NCBI RefSeq assembly: GCF_963576545.1
Contig: NC_083648.1
Location: 10,465,739-10,529,738, forward strand
Source: Limanda limanda
Lineage: Eukaryota; Chordata; Actinopteri; Pleuronectiformes; Pleuronectidae
DNA: 64,000 nucleotides
Direction of reading: 5' to 3'
Below, piece after piece: positions 38,746 to 64,000 of the stretch. The notes beneath the pieces were generated by a model. The model saw only the letters and a program-made list of their open reading frames with translations. It did not search any database and had not been told where the DNA came from. Numbering within the stretch: position 1 is the stretch's first letter; every line of letters begins with the position of its first letter. A program made the position numbers and the translations under genes.

Positions 38746-40359
38746 ATGCACAGACCCGGGGTCCAGGGGACTGCGTTCTCAATCGATTCCCTCATAGGGA
38801 CCCCCCAGCCCAGGCCGGGACACCTGCTCTACACCGGCTACCCCATGTTCATGCCCTACAGGTCTCTGGTTATCCCGCAGGGTTTGTCCCACTCGCCTCT
38901 GACCTCGGGGATTCCTCCGCTTGCGCCTTTGGCTTCCTTCGCGGGACGGCTCACCAACACGTTCTGCGCCAGCTTGGGACAGGGGGTGCCCTCCATGGTC
39001 GCCCTCACCACGACCATGCCGAGCTTCTCGGATCCGCCGGACAGTTTCTATCCGCCACAGGAGCTCCCCGGGCCGCGGCTCAGCGCAGCCGAGCCCGGGT
39101 CGAGGAGGCAGCAGGACAGTCCGCGCTCCGAGGAGCTGCACGGCCGCGACAAGGGCTCCGATCTGCTCAACTTCTCGGAAACTTTTCAGACGATATCAGG
39201 TAAGATCGGCCTTGTGATTCATTGGTGTGTCCACTGTGCGTAAAAATGCTTCCGAGCGGAGGTCACTGGTCCAACACTCAGAAAGTCTGCGAGCAGCAGC
39301 GGAACCAGGGAGGATCCAACGAAGAGAAACTCGTCTTATTAGTGTTGCTCGAAAGAAATGTCCGAAATATTAATGAGAAAACTCCCAGTGTCGATTTATA
39401 TCCTGTGGATAGAAGTTGGTGGAAGTTTGGAAGGAGACAGTAATTGTTATAATCAAAATATTTATAAATATAATTAGATTTATTTCTAATTGTTGATCAA
39501 AGTATTTTTCTAAACAAAAAAACTAAACAAATAGGAGAGCATGCTAAGGAAAACTTCAGAACATTTGTTTCTCTTGAGTTGCACTTAAAATATGATGGAA
39601 AGGCCACCAGTGAAAACTTAAAATCTGCTTTTACACACACACACAAAGTTGTGATGCTCCTTTATTTGTTCACCATTTATGTTTCTCTTTATAAACATTC
39701 CATGGATTTTTCTCAACGAGTGTGTGTTACCTATTATCTTTACCAGCCACATCAAAACGCCACAATGTGATGTGCGTAATCCTGTTTTTTGGGGCTCTTG
39801 GATGAATGTTAACGTGTCCTTTCTTTTTTTCCTGCACATTTCAGGTGAGACCAAACTGTACAGTTCAGACGACGAGAAGCTGGACCTGAAATCTGCGGAC
39901 ACGGCCTGCAGCGACCGGGAGGACAGCTCCGTGGACAGCGAGAACGAGAGCTTCTCTGACGGGAACAACTGTGGCTCCCTGACCCAGAAGAGCAAGCTGA
40001 AGGCCGGCTCGCAGGAGGCGCTTCCCCCCGGCAGCTCGGCGGGGAAGAGCCGCAGGAGACGAACAGCTTTCACCAGCGAGCAGCTGCTGGAACTTGAAAA
40101 GGAGTTTCACTGTAAAAAGTACCTTTCTCTGACTGAGCGCTCCCAGATCGCACACGCACTGAAGCTCAGCGAGGTGCAGGTGAAGATCTGGTTTCAGAAC
40201 CGCAGGGCCAAGTGGAAACGGATCAAAGCCGGGAACGTCAACAACCGCTCAGGAGAACCGGTGCGGAACCCCAAAATCGTGGTGCCCATCCCCGTGCACG
40301 TCAACAGGTTTGCCGTGAGGAGTCAGCACCAACAGATAGAGCAAGGGACCAGGCCATGA
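38746..40359 (+). CDS. gbx1: Gastrulation brain homeobox 1 (GBX1), two exons
   Basis: Nuclear homeodomain transcription factor that acts in hindbrain and spinal-cord patterning. Exon 1 is 38,746-39,199 and exon 2 is 39,845-40,359; the 645-bp intron has CAG|GTAAGA and TTTCAG|GT boundaries. The product is 322 residues, shorter than human (about 363) because Ala/Pro/Gly runs are absent. An engrailed-homology (eh1) motif [10 protein letters not shown] (residues 9-18), which in this family binds Groucho/TLE corepressors, is followed by [13 protein letters not shown]. The GBX1-specific block [15 protein letters not shown] and SMVALTT comes next, then an acidic stretch [10 protein letters not shown]. 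The homeodomain (about 220-279) has [19 protein letters not shown] and [13 protein letters not shown]. The C-terminus is [15 protein letters not shown]. The ATG at 38,746 is preferred because it places the eh1 motif near the N-terminus as in orthologues; an in-frame ATG lies 91 codons upstream. Confidence 0.97.
39845..40359 (+). CDS. gbx1: gbx1 exon 2: homeobox exon
   Basis: Acceptor CACATTTCAG; the split glycine codon is G|GT. It carries the acidic linker, the complete homeodomain with helix 3 [15 protein letters not shown], and the conserved tail. The stop TGA is at 40,357-40,359. Confidence 0.97.
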
Positions 40360-40860
40360 ACTCAGAAATACTCATGATGATAATGAAAAAAACAAACACT
40401 TACATTGACTCTATATGTTCCACTGATTTGTTGAACGCATGAAGCACAATGAGGAGGATTCCGTTCTTTTCGTCTGAGGATTTTCTCGCAGGCAGATGAA
40501 TTATTTGGCAAAAATGCTGTCATGATTTTTTATTTATTGTTGTGTGAATATGTAAATATAAACGGGCACTATGATGAGATGAGACTGTAAAGATTTTTTA
40601 AGTATTTATATGTAGGGGCCAAATTGTTCTGTTGGTTATGTGCATGTCCTCATTTGGTGAAACTATTCTGGAGTTTCGTTTCGTGTTTTAGTAAATTTGT
40701 TGAACCACATTTGCATGTAACTTAAGAGGTTTTACTTTATTTTGTTTCGGGGCGACCGGAGGATCCAGCTTCGACAGCTCCATGTGGAAAAAAAATAAGA
40801 AAAGATGTGAAGGAGGTTTTGACCAAACAAATAAGGGACAAGTGTAAAGTATATTGACCT

Positions 40861-40866
40861 AATAAA
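40861..40866 (+). terminator. Candidate poly(A) signal of gbx1
   Basis: AATAAA about 500 bp after the stop. The intervening DNA is AT-rich with no frames, as expected of a 3'UTR. Confidence 0.5.
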
Positions 40867-40869
40867 TCG

Positions 40870-43160
40870 CTTTATACGAACGTTTGAATGCAGATTGAAT
40901 CATTATTACTGAGAGGTTAGTTAGAATAACAAGGTTTTTGTTTTTGTGCTTGTTGGGAAAAATATGTGCAGGAATTATTTTATTTTGTGAAAATTAAAAA
41001 TGTGGCCTGCACTCTTTGAACAGAGCGAATTATTTTTACCCTAATTTAATGAGTCTAAAACAGTTACTTTAATCAGGTGGTTATTTTACTATTGAACACA
41101 TTTAAAGTAAAACTGTAAATATTAATATCATTCTGAAAATATTTCTAATAAGATTATTTCCCCTGACAAAATGCATGATACTTTAATCGTTTATATTCAA
41201 ACTGCTTCATCGTGGTAATTTAAGAGTGTTTTTAGATTGTGAATCAAATCATATTAATATTTTCTTCCCCTCCACAAAAATCATCAGGACCTAAAAGGCA
41301 GATGATGTCTGCAGAAGTGATTGATTTCTCTTTAGGAGGCCATGTTGTCTCAAGTGGACTGATGGATCCTCATTAGACTGAGCACATTCAACACACTGGG
41401 ATGAACTTCTCTCCCAGTCACCACACAGGAGCAATCAGACCGCAGCTTGTTCTCATCTGACAACAAAAAAATATTTAACTGCAACAAATAAGTCATCCGC
41501 AGTAATTTCATCAGTAAGTTACCGAGGATTCAAACGCTATTTTATTTGAGATAAATATGTTGTTTCTGTGGTTAATCACACTATGGATACAAGAGATTTC
41601 TTAATTCATGTGTAAATTTGTTAATTTAAGCAATATTTTGTCCAAACTTGATTTGATAAATACTGATAAATATTAATACTCATTGGGAATTCAAAGAAAA
41701 TTAAAAAATATATAAACGATGACATTAAATTTGGTATATTTCATCAATATGATACATATTTGTAAGAATGTTAGTTTTCCAGTTGTGGAGTTTAAGCTTG
41801 AAAAACCATATATCGATATAAAATCTATTTCCTATAGCTGCATGATTATTTATATTATTCATCGGTAACTAAGTGACATAAACAAATAAATGCCTTGACC
41901 TATTCACATGGAACGTTACACGGCAACGTAACATTACTGACCAGCATTATTAAAATAACGTGTAACTAAAACATTCTCTGACCACATAAATATCCTCTTA
42001 CAGGAAAACGGAGAAGACGCCTTGAAATGAAAATTAACATCTTGCAGGATTCTGGGTTTACACAGTTTCTCTGAAGTGTTTCCAGAAACGTCTAATGTTG
42101 GAATAATTTCACTTTTGGATGAGAGAGGGTTTTGATTCCCACATTTTTAACCTCACGCCTCAAGCCACGTTTAAACCTGCAGCAGACCTCTGTTGAAGTA
42201 TGATTCTTCAAATATTTTATTAACGTTAATATTCTACTAAATCAACTCTTGAATTGGTATTTTTCTAAAGTGTGGAGGAATTATCAGACAAATCAGGAAA
42301 CACACCATCCCTTTAAAGCCTCCTGCGGATGAGAATTACTCCCATCTCTGTTTGACCTCAGTGTTTACAGACACCTCATGACCCGGACACCCATGAGTAG
42401 TAAAGTTTATTTTGCTGTCCACCTCATACATCAGGACTGTGACACTCGGACGGAGACTCAAGGAGTGATGATCATGTGAGACAGCACTGGAAGTTTTATT
42501 ATGGTCCAAGAGCTGACTAATATAGATGGTCAATTCCACGACGCCGTGCCAGAGTGCAGCGGCGGCTATTTCAGTCCCCATGAGCTGCGTGGAGGAGATG
42601 ACAATGAGGAGCCATGACACAGCCCAGACACTCTCTTCATCGGCGGCTGTTATTATCAGGATGATGTGAGCGGTGACCATTGCAATTCAGTTTGATTAGT
42701 CGAGTGAGATTATTGTCCTTATTTGTAAATGTATTGACTCGAAAAGGTGTTTTTTTAGCAATCAAATCACTGAATACAAAGAGCTTTTACAGATTTAGTA
42801 TGTTTTTGAATTCATTTTCTTGTTTCAATAAAAGTTTGACCAATCTCTCGTCCATTAAAGCCACAATTTGGTCTCAAGACGGCATCTGTATCAGTTTGCT
42901 ACTTGAATCACAAATGGAAACATCAGAAATTCTCTTCAGCGAAGACATTAAACCATTTCCACATTCCCACCTGGAGAGAGAGACACAGAGACAGACACAG
43001 AGAGAGAGACAGAGAGAGAGAGAGAGGAGGGACCTCATTACTTGCTGCTCGTGTGAGTGTGCAGACTGCTCAGCACCGACTGGAGGCCTGACTTCTTGGG
43101 AGGGTCCGGACGGTGGCGGCTACAGTGATGTATGGGCAGATGCATCAAATCGCACAAGAT
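40870..43160. other. gbx1 3' flank, nothing assignable
   Basis: AT-rich, no exon. A GA-rich run at about 42,974-43,026 (AGAGAGACAG repeats) is low complexity and creates a chance frame. Confidence 0.5.
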
Positions 43161-44340
43161 AAACAAGCGATGAGTTTCATCAGGGCCATCATAGCTTTAA
43201 TTTGGCTGCCTAATGAGTCAGATCTAGTGGCGGAGATAAGAGTTGTCAGAGGCCCGGCTCTAATGAATTTCTTGCCACTTGTAATCAAGGTTGCCTGTCT
43301 GAGGGGGGATGATTAATGGAACCCTGGAGGATTCCCTCGGCCCTCAGCCTTCATTACAGCTAATGCATTCTCAGGCAAATTAACAGAGAAATGCAGGCAA
43401 AAGCCAACGGGGGAAAGAAAGAGAGAGAGAGAAAGGGAGTGGGGAGAAGTGAGAAAAGGGGGAGAATGGGAGAGACTGATGGGAACAGAGCGTTTATGTA
43501 AAACAAAGGAGAGAGAGGAGGATGGAGAGAGCATGGTGGCGGAGGAGAGAACCAGGTTGGCAGCGGGGGAGAGAAAGAGAGGCAGAGATGGTGCCGAAAT
43601 CCACTGATTAGTTCGAGGTTCAAGGATATGGAAATGAGAGGAGAGACATAGGTTTGAGGCCGTCAGAAAGGGCAGGGTGCAACATGGATGCACTGGTTAG
43701 ACATGATGGAGCTGAAATTGATAAATGGATGTTCAGGTCTGGGGGGGATTAGGGAGAGGAGAGATGGTCAGATGGAGAGAGAGGAGTGGATATAATTACT
43801 GGTTGAAGAGGTTAAACGAGTGATGGAAGGAAGAAAAAAAACAGGAAGCGAGTGTAACCAGATCAAGACGAGCAGAAACAAACATGTGAGACAAGCCACC
43901 GCTCGGCGACACCTTAAAACAACAGTCATGTCTCTGACTGCTTGCTAAGCAGCCTGTTAAAGTGGCCCGTGGCCAAGCAGAGCCTACATGTTATGGAAAT
44001 ATGGATTTAATGTTTGCAAATATGGTCTCGTCAGGTCTTTGTGTAGCCATCCATCAGCCTCAGACCCACCTCTGCAATCTTGGAGGCAATTTGTCTGAGA
44101 AGAGGTGGGCGGCGGAGAGCCCTCCTCACTGTTTAGCAGGCCCTGATGAAATATCAAAACACACAGCAGTGCAGGCGAGCTCTCTAGTCTCGCCACAACA
44201 AACACAAGTGGCCGGGGCTCTGCCAAGACGTGTGCATGGTAATAAATTACAGGGCAGATTTTCCTTTGGATAATATTTCTCAGGAGGCGTAAAAAATCTG
44301 TAATGGCCATCAGGATAGTTTAGTGTGATCGAGGCCTGGC
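43160..44340. promoter_or_regulatory. Two candidate conserved non-coding blocks 3' of gbx1
   Basis: Block 1 (about 43,165-43,385) includes ATAGCTTTAATTTGGCTGCC, GGCTCTAATGAATTTCTTGC and ACAGCTAATGCATTCTCAGG. Block 2 (about 43,925-44,340) includes ATGGATTTAATGTTTGCAAA and GAGGCAATTTGTCTGAG. Both are repeat-free with homeodomain cores and interrupt purine-rich low-complexity DNA at 43,400-43,850. The inference is gbx1 enhancers, by texture only. Confidence 0.35.
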
Positions 44341-47300
44341 ATTTTAAGCACTAACTTAAATCTTAAAGCTGCTACAAATTAATATTTTGATATTAACGAT
44401 GGGTCACATTAAAAGGTGTTTGTGACAAAGTAACAAGATTATTATCACCTCACTCTGGTGAATTGTTTTTAGCACGTTTAATGTCGATGTATTAGTTTTA
44501 TGGCCCACAGCTCTCTCGTGAAGGTTGTTTCCAGGAGAAGGAAACGATTTAAAAACTCAGAGGAAAATGCCAGTCCAGCAAAAAATGGCAGACGGATAAA
44601 GTTAGGATCTAGCTGGTGGAGTGTTTAGCTGCAAAAAGCCAAATATTTCCTTTAGGTGATGGTGGAGACCAAAAACGGAGCCAAAAGGAGAGTGAAAATC
44701 GGACATGTGTTGATCTGTGTCTGTCGGACGGTTGGATGATGAAACATGTTACAAGTCCTGAAAGGTTTCAGGAGCTTGAAATTGTTAGAATTTCTCTATT
44801 TGTTTATATAAGTAACTGTTATTTGGAATAATCGGATTCTGATTCAAATGCAAATTCTGACATGCAAGTTAAAACCACTGAAAAGAGCTCAGAGTGTAAA
44901 AGAAATACTCAAATATCTGAATTAACCTAAACTGTTTTAATCACGGCCGAAAAGTGCTCATGCAGGACCCAACTGATGTCAACTGGCTTCCTGCTGAAAT
45001 AAGTTTCCTGGTTCCTTCAAGCGCGACTCTTTGTACTGTGGCTTAATGTCAATCCAGCGTCGAGGGAGGAAGAGGCCAAATAAAAGAGACACCAGGTTAA
45101 TAAAGCACAAACAATGCCAGCCAACAGAGAGAGGAAGGGGATGAAGATATGCCCAGACGAGATTAGCAGGAAATAAGAAGTGGATTAGTGAGGGCTTGAC
45201 TCCTCTGAACACTGAGACCTTTCACTTTTCCCCACGGTGTCGTGCTGCCTGACACTAAGCCCAGCTTTTTATCTAAATCCTCTTTCAACAACTGTTGGGG
45301 GTCCCACGAGCAGGAAGTGGAGAGGTCGCTTTACTTACCTCGACACACACACACACCTGCTTTCTCTCAGGGCCACATGAATAAGATTTGATCCGGTGAG
45401 GTCTGACGAAAGGAGCACGCAGAGGGAGAAGAACGTGGAATGGCAGTTCCTCTTGAAAGGAGGGTGCTATTTTTAATTTGAGAGCCTCACCTCCTCTGTT
45501 AGGCTTCAGTAGATCAGGTACAGAAGCGACGGGGGCGTGATGGATGATGAATGAACAACACAAGACACGTGCTTCGATTTCCCTAAATCCAGGGAAGGCT
45601 ACATCGTTGAGTGTTTATTAATAGGTCAACAGTCAGCCAAGCATCCAAGCGTACAACAAGTTACTCTTTAGCTTTTGCTTTGTTTCACGTTCTGAACGTA
45701 AAAAGGAAATTACAATAGGAAAATGAACTCAAACAAAACGGAACCAAAAAAAAAAGATATTTACATACTGCATTATAAATATGTCAAATGTACATCATTA
45801 TACACAAGTACCAAAGATGGTCAGTTAATGTTGAGACCAAACAAAAGTACCTTTAAAAAATATGCCAAAGGAGAAACAAAAGCAACATATTAAAATATGG
45901 TTCAAAAAACCAGTTCAGTTTGTTTCTCTAAGAGGAGCTTGTCTGTAGATAAAGGCAATAAGCTAATATGTACACTTCATGTTGTGTTTGGGGGTAGAAC
46001 AGGCAGTTTCTAGTGTTTTTTTTGTTCAGCATCTACAGTACGTCAATAAAAGTTCAGTCATCACTGTACACTTTAAAACTCCCCTCAAATAATCTCCTAC
46101 ACGGAAATGTACTTGAAATCGAGTCAAGTACAGATCAGAAATAAGGCCGGTACCACAGGTATGGTTCAGGTATATTCAAAAGGTAAATGGTTGAATTTGC
46201 AGTTGTTTCTATAACGTTTTTAATCGGATCATTTCAGGAATAATGCTTCCTGCCTCCAGCTCTTTAAATACAGACATGAGAGTGGTGTCAATCTTCTAAT
46301 TAAACTCTTGGGAAAAAGCTAATTAAAGCACATTTCCCCCCAAAACCTTTAATTCCACATTTTCAACATCGGTCTGTATTGAGCACCACTGATTCATTTT
46401 CATTTTCTTGTTGTAAACAAAAACGTAAACATACATCCTGCCTTTGTAAACTGAGCAAATCAAGAAGGTTTGAAACTTTAAAAAAAGGCAGTTCAACAAA
46501 TATGGGAAAACACACTGTAGACGTAGTGTTAACACCTGATTTCACTGAGGTGCCAAAGTCTTAATTTACTAAATGAACGGGCTTATCGTGTGTGTGGAAT
46601 ACTGTCCATTTGCATTAATGCACACAGGGTCAAACTAATTACTTCGCTCTATGAACCTCCTTAAGTCATTCTAATCCCTAAATGTCGCTCTGGTTTCCGT
46701 CACTTGAATGCATCTTGTTGCAGGGAGCAGGGAGTTCTGCTTTAGGCGGACAGGCTCTCAGGGTGGGGGGGGGGGGGTACACAGGGTCAAGGGGAAGGGA
46801 AGGGTAGCTTCTTACTTCTAAAAGTCAGAGTACGTTTAAACTGTTCTTATAAGGAATAAGGTGATGGAACAAGAACTACTTATTTTTTTTACAGAGGTCT
46901 GTACATTAAAACACAGTTATGTTCCCAACTCTTCACTGCAGTCTTCTCTCCAGTGTCCTTTCTCCAGAGTTTACGAACAGAAATGCCCAGTCGCTCCCTC
47001 GGCTGCACACGATCACGGACGACGAAGACGCAAAGCACACACGTGTCGTACAGTACGTACACACATAAGTACCACATATGTATTTCACAGCAATAATGGA
47101 GGAAACGCACTCTGGAGTAGCAGGTTCACAGCCTTTGGCCACGGGAGGTGAAAGGATATTCCAGTACGCTCATGGTTTTGAAATCGCACGAATCTGTGTC
47201 AAACAATTATCAACACAATCTGGTCAATCGAAAAAAAATTACTCCAAAAAAGACATGATAATGGTGCAATTTCACAGTTTCAATCAAACTCTTGAATTTG

Positions 47301-48177
47301 AATGCATTCTGATTGAAGAGGCTCGCTCACAAAGCCATGTGGCTCGATGGTCATAAAACATCGTGCCCCTTAATTCCTTTATAGTCACGGACATTTTTAC
47401 TGGAGGATCATGATAAGGGTGGCGGAGGAAATGACTCACTTTCACCCCGTAGGAACGCTGCAATCAACTTCTTTATGATGATCCGGACTCATTAAGATTC
47501 TCAATCATTTGGACTCTTCGGCTATTATTGCTTTGCCTTTGTATATGAATAGTATGTCAAGAGTTTGATAGCCGTGTTGAAGCCATGCATCATTACTAAA
47601 AGCTGCAACAGCCATTGATATGGTGGAAGATTTAGTTTCCTTCCCACATCAGTGTTTTGTCACCGCGAAAACTATTCCTCACAGTTTCATGTTATTATGC
47701 CTCGGCTTGAAAATTTGAAGGAAGTTTCTCATTTGCGCTCATTATAAAATCAGCTCACGCTGCAAGAGGGGAAGACGTGAAAGGAAATGTTCAAGCATTA
47801 AGGAAATGCTTTTCGTAGGGTAGGTATGAATGCCAAAGTAAGTCATTTGTTTGGTTGACGCTTGAAGAACATAAAGCTTTAAAGCTCATCGTGATCGTTT
47901 CAGACCAAGATTGAGTGAATTTAACAAAACAATTACAAAATAACAATATAAAACAAACAATGTACAATGTCCGATCGTCACAGGACCCACTCCTGCCAGC
48001 GTGGGGGAATATTAACAATGAGTCCGTTACTCCTGAAATCTCTCCGTCGCTGCTGACTCTGGGTTACACAGTGTGAAACAGGAGGAAGTACTGGAAAGAG
48101 ACGGGGGGGAAGGGGGAAGGGGGGGTGCAGGGTTTGTTTTTTTAATGTCTGTTTCCTCGCCGGCCGCTCGCTGCCTC
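44341..48177 (-). other. Probable agap3 3'UTR and intergenic DNA
   Basis: No coding exon on either strand. From about 45,600 to 48,177 the minus strand reads as plausible long 3'UTR of agap3; a minus-strand AATAAA (TTTATT on plus, about 45,613-45,618) is one possible end. A 13-bp poly(G) run lies at 46,765-46,777. The UTR extent is unproved. Confidence 0.35.
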
Positions 48178-60613
<12,436 letters not shown>

Positions 60614-60751
60614 TTAATCGAGAATGCACGTGGGCGCTGTTTCAAGTTTTTTTTGGACGTCGCGTGAGCACGTGGTTTACTTCTGCTGCATATCTGTGTG
60701 GTAGAAAATCATCTGTCACCACACGGAGGAGGCACACGTCAGCTGGAGCAG

Positions 60752-60766
60752 CACACACACACACAA

Positions 60767-60802
<36 letters not shown>

Positions 60803-60813
60803 ACACACACACA
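60752..60813. repeat. (CA)n microsatellite, interrupted
   Basis: CA repeats with AACC, GAC and GTC interruptions. Confidence 0.93.
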
Positions 60814-62875
60814 GTCACACATCGGCTGAGCAATCTGACTCTGCAAATCAGCGGCTCAGTGATTGAGGCCCGTCTCTGCACGGATGCTCCACGGAATGAG
60901 CTCCTGTTAAACTCAGCAACATTGGGAGTGATTTCTCCTCGGCCCCTCCTGTGGTCCTGTGGCAACGCCGCTTTGTGTGATGATGCCCTCAGAATCTCAT
61001 AAACTCATAAATGCCAACGTATAGTTTTGATTCCATTTGCTGCGACTTCAAAAGAGCATCGCAATTACTAATCACCGGCAGCACAATAATACATTTTATG
61101 TTTATGAGGTCTTTATGATTCAACCTTCTTTTATGCTTTAAGCATTTATTGAGACTCAAGTTGTTATAGTGTTACTGTACAAACTCAATCAGAGAAGAAA
61201 AAAATTATAGCAAAGATGTATCATGATTATGGGCCACGTTGGGACCAGGGGCAAGATCGAGACATAACTGTGATTTTAAAGCTTTTAACCTATTTGAAAG
61301 TTTATGTACAGCTATTTAGCCATTTAGCCTTCCATTATAAGAAAGAACTTGAGGTTGTATAATACGTCTGTGAGCAGAAGAGTCTTGCTCACTACTGCTG
61401 CACCACATTTGGAGATAATGGTGCAGCAACAGTTTATCCAGGCTCCTTGTACATTCTGGTGAAAATATCAAAATCAGGTTGCTTCTGACCTCACAAGCAC
61501 AAACTGTCATAAATAATCTTTCCAGATTCAGCCAACGTCTGTTCTGTTGACGATTTGGCTTATTGTAAAACTACTCTGCAGCGTTGACCAGCACCAACGA
61601 AGAAGAGTGTCTACCTTTTTGTGATTAACCATTGTTAGGGACAGCCGCTCTGTAAACTAACCCAACTCTCACCATTATGTCATTCTTACATGACTTTATT
61701 TTACTTTTTCTCTAATTTTCTCTGCGTCACAATTAAATTTCTAGCACATAGTTGTTCTACTGGCTCATGAAATCATTTACCTTGTGGTTTAAAGTCACAA
61801 AATCTGTGTTTTATCTTCCCTGCTCCGGTAAATATAGAGGCCCCATGAGTTTCTCTAATTTTGAGTCGATGCTTCTTTTCGCCACTGGTTCCAACACGTG
61901 CACGACCTTATATGGAGAGTGTGGGGACAATATTCTTTGAATGATATTCAGGCTCCGGTCGGGTTCAGTCACGTTGGCTGGGCTGTCCACTTGATTTTCT
62001 ACACTGCATATGAATTCAGATACAAAAACAAGATTCCCTTTCAGGTTCAGGTCAGACCTCGGCTGCACTCTTCTTTCTTGTTATCTCAACTCCCCAGCAG
62101 ACTCAGTCTCAGATGGTCGGAGTCACATCAGATAAAGTTTTGTCAGATGAAATCTAATATGTCAAGACAATCTCTGACAATCAGCTACAGTGATATCAGT
62201 CAAAGAACAAACAAACCAAAAAAAAAATCCCATTTTGGATCCTGGACTCGTAGTTCCAGCCTCTTGACCTCATCACATTTCCAAGAAATACTTTTGATGA
62301 CCCTACCAGGGTAGTAAGACAAATTTTGAGCGTTGGTGTTTTGCGGAAATTAGAATAGTGACTTCTGAACAAACTGCCGGCACTGGCTTCTGATATTTCA
62401 AGATTGTGTGTTTGTTTTTAACGTATTTGATAGAAATCAATTCCTCTTTCTCAAAGCTTTTTTAGTATAGCTATTAATTTATGTTATTCCTCTGTAAGGA
62501 CCTATGCAGCCTCTCCATGATTTAATGAGACGGGTCTTTTGGGTTTTTATAATTCTGCAAACTCAACTAGATTGTTTAAACAACTAAATACCCCCTTATG
62601 TTGTGTATTAGATTTATTTTTATTGAACTTGACCTGAAACAGGTTTTGAAGAGGGTGAATCCGAAGAGGCTCTGTTACATCCTCTCATCGTGTTAAACTG
62701 AGACTTATGAACATGTCACCTGTCGTTTCCAAACAAGGGGTCTGACACGACATATGTTCCAACACATGCCGCGATGCCTCTGCTGCTCGGAAGCAATTCA
62801 TTAACTCGGTACTGTACAATGTGACTCGTGTTACATCTCTGGTCTCTGCACATGCTTGAGCTCATAGCCAAATGA

Positions 62876-62925
62876 TTTGTAATTACCTAATTATGTCTAT
62901 GCAAATAGTCGTCTCATTTGCATAA
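62876..62925. promoter_or_regulatory. Cluster of homeodomain and octamer (POU) sites
   Basis: TAATTACCTAATTA (62,880-62,893) is followed by a perfect octamer ATGCAAAT (62,899-62,906) and an inverted perfect octamer ATTTGCAT (62,916-62,923), all within 45 bp. Such clustering is unusual for chance DNA and typical of developmental enhancers. It lies in agap3 intronic DNA about 22 kb from gbx1. Function is inferred. Confidence 0.4.
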
Positions 62926-64000
62926 AGCATGTTCGGAGGACTGGAGGCAGGCAGACACAAGGGGAATGTCATTTTTTTGTTTTTTTCTGTGTAGATTTTA
63001 TCCACTTTGTCCTGGAAATAGTTCTGCTGATATGTTATTAATGTTGTGTATTAATCAACCAAAGTGTTGACGTCATTTATCACTAAAATCACTAATGTAT
63101 TTCGTCTCTAATCCGTTCTGACATTTGATGAGCGCTGAAACCTTTATTATCAAATGAAACCTGTGTTCATGGTAATCTGATGATAAAAAAAGATCTGCAG
63201 ACAAATCATCGGTTTTAAAAAGACAACTACACTTTATATTTACGATCAATCCCCCCCCCTACACACATGCTGCTAGATGTAGCTCCGTGCCACTCGGATG
63301 ACAGATGTCTGACGGACGCCACTAATGTAGCGATCCCCGTGCTGCGGTGGGGGGGGCCATCTCTTCAGGGGGAAAGCAATAATCCAATTAGCTCGACACC
63401 GACTTCAATTATCTGATTCAGCTTGTGAAATTGACTACAGGTCACAGAGAATCAATAAAAGACTTGGGAACCTCTTTATTTAGACTCGGAGTGAAACAGT
63501 CTTTCAGTGGGTGTGACGTTTTGAAGCCATGGCACGGATTGAAATATCAAAAAGGTCAATTTAAAAAGGAACCTTAAGGGTGAAAGACAATAAAAGCCCA
63601 AAATACACAGGATAAAGATAACATTTAAAAATAAATAAAGCTTGATTAATTAGATTACATCGAAAATAAATCAATTTCTTCTTCTCCAACGTACCTGCAG
63701 GTACATAACGCATTTGATTAGAATCTGTGGCTCCTGGACTCACACGTTGTTGTACTTGTGTTTTCATCTTTTTAAAAAACCCCGAACAAAGCTAATTATT
63801 CTGTTGGCTGCCCAGGCAATAAATTGGAGGCATTAAAACACTTTCATTATGGAGATTAAAAAAGCGACGGATGGCTGGTTTTTTAAACTGATGAGTATAC
63901 GAGGGAAAACAAATCTAATTCTCCATGCATAGTAATGCACACGGGACGCGCTGGCCACTAAAGAGACAGAGGAGCCTGTGCAGCGGGGAAGTTTTTATGC

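Noticed and set aside
42680..43162. 160-codon plus-strand frame
   Set aside because: Passes through a GA-repeat tract, no domain, and no splice signals of note.

Overview
The window is nuclear DNA of a bony fish, most likely a teleost. It has short coding exons with GT-AG introns in an AT-rich background, dinucleotide microsatellites, and LINE, MITE and SINE-type remnants of kinds common in teleosts. The encoded proteins are plainly vertebrate. No prokaryotic, plasmid, phage, CRISPR, rRNA or tRNA features were seen.

Layout, left to right. (1) 1-16,670: non-coding, probably the first intron of an acid-sensing ion channel (ASIC) gene on the minus strand. It carries a decayed LINE reverse-transcriptase fragment and several dispersed repeats. 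(2) 16,671-17,225 (-): first coding exon of the ASIC1-type channel. The later exons were not found and should lie beyond the left edge. (3) 17,226-26,092: intergenic, with a MITE and a LINE 3' tail. (4) 26,093-26,530 (+): a histone H2B variant gene split by an 87-bp intron and followed by a poly(A) signal, best explained as H2B.K. (5) 26,600-31,559: an intergenic stretch that looks rich in conserved non-coding DNA. (6) 31,560-36,044 (+): asb10, an ankyrin/SOCS-box protein with two alternative phase-compatible first exons. (7) 38,746-40,359 (+): gbx1, a two-exon homeobox gene. (8) 40,870-48,177: gbx1 3' flank and probable AGAP3 3' untranslated DNA. (9) 48,178-60,579 (-): the last five coding exons of agap3 (end of PH domain, ArfGAP zinc finger, ankyrin repeats, C-terminus). 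(10) 60,580-64,000: further agap3 intron.

The order asb10-gbx1-agap3, with agap3 convergent, matches human 7q36.1. Human ASIC3 and, as I recall, H2BK1 map to the same band. The paralogous ASB18-GBX2-AGAP1 block is ruled out by sequence: the GBX N-terminus is GBX1-type, the ASB C-terminus is ASB10-type and the ArfGAP-ankyrin region is AGAP3-type. The genes are not an operon or pathway. They are an ancient syntenic block, perhaps held together by gbx1 regulatory elements spread through neighbouring introns and spacers.

The most noteworthy items are the intron-containing H2B variant, the paired asb10 first exons, the ASIC gene sitting at an ASIC3-syntenic position, a clean LINE-1-type insertion with a perfect 17-bp target-site duplication in the last agap3 intron, a 0.43-kb tandem duplication beside the ArfGAP exon, and a compact cluster of octamer and homeodomain sites near the right edge. 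I found no multi-gene system that looks undescribed.
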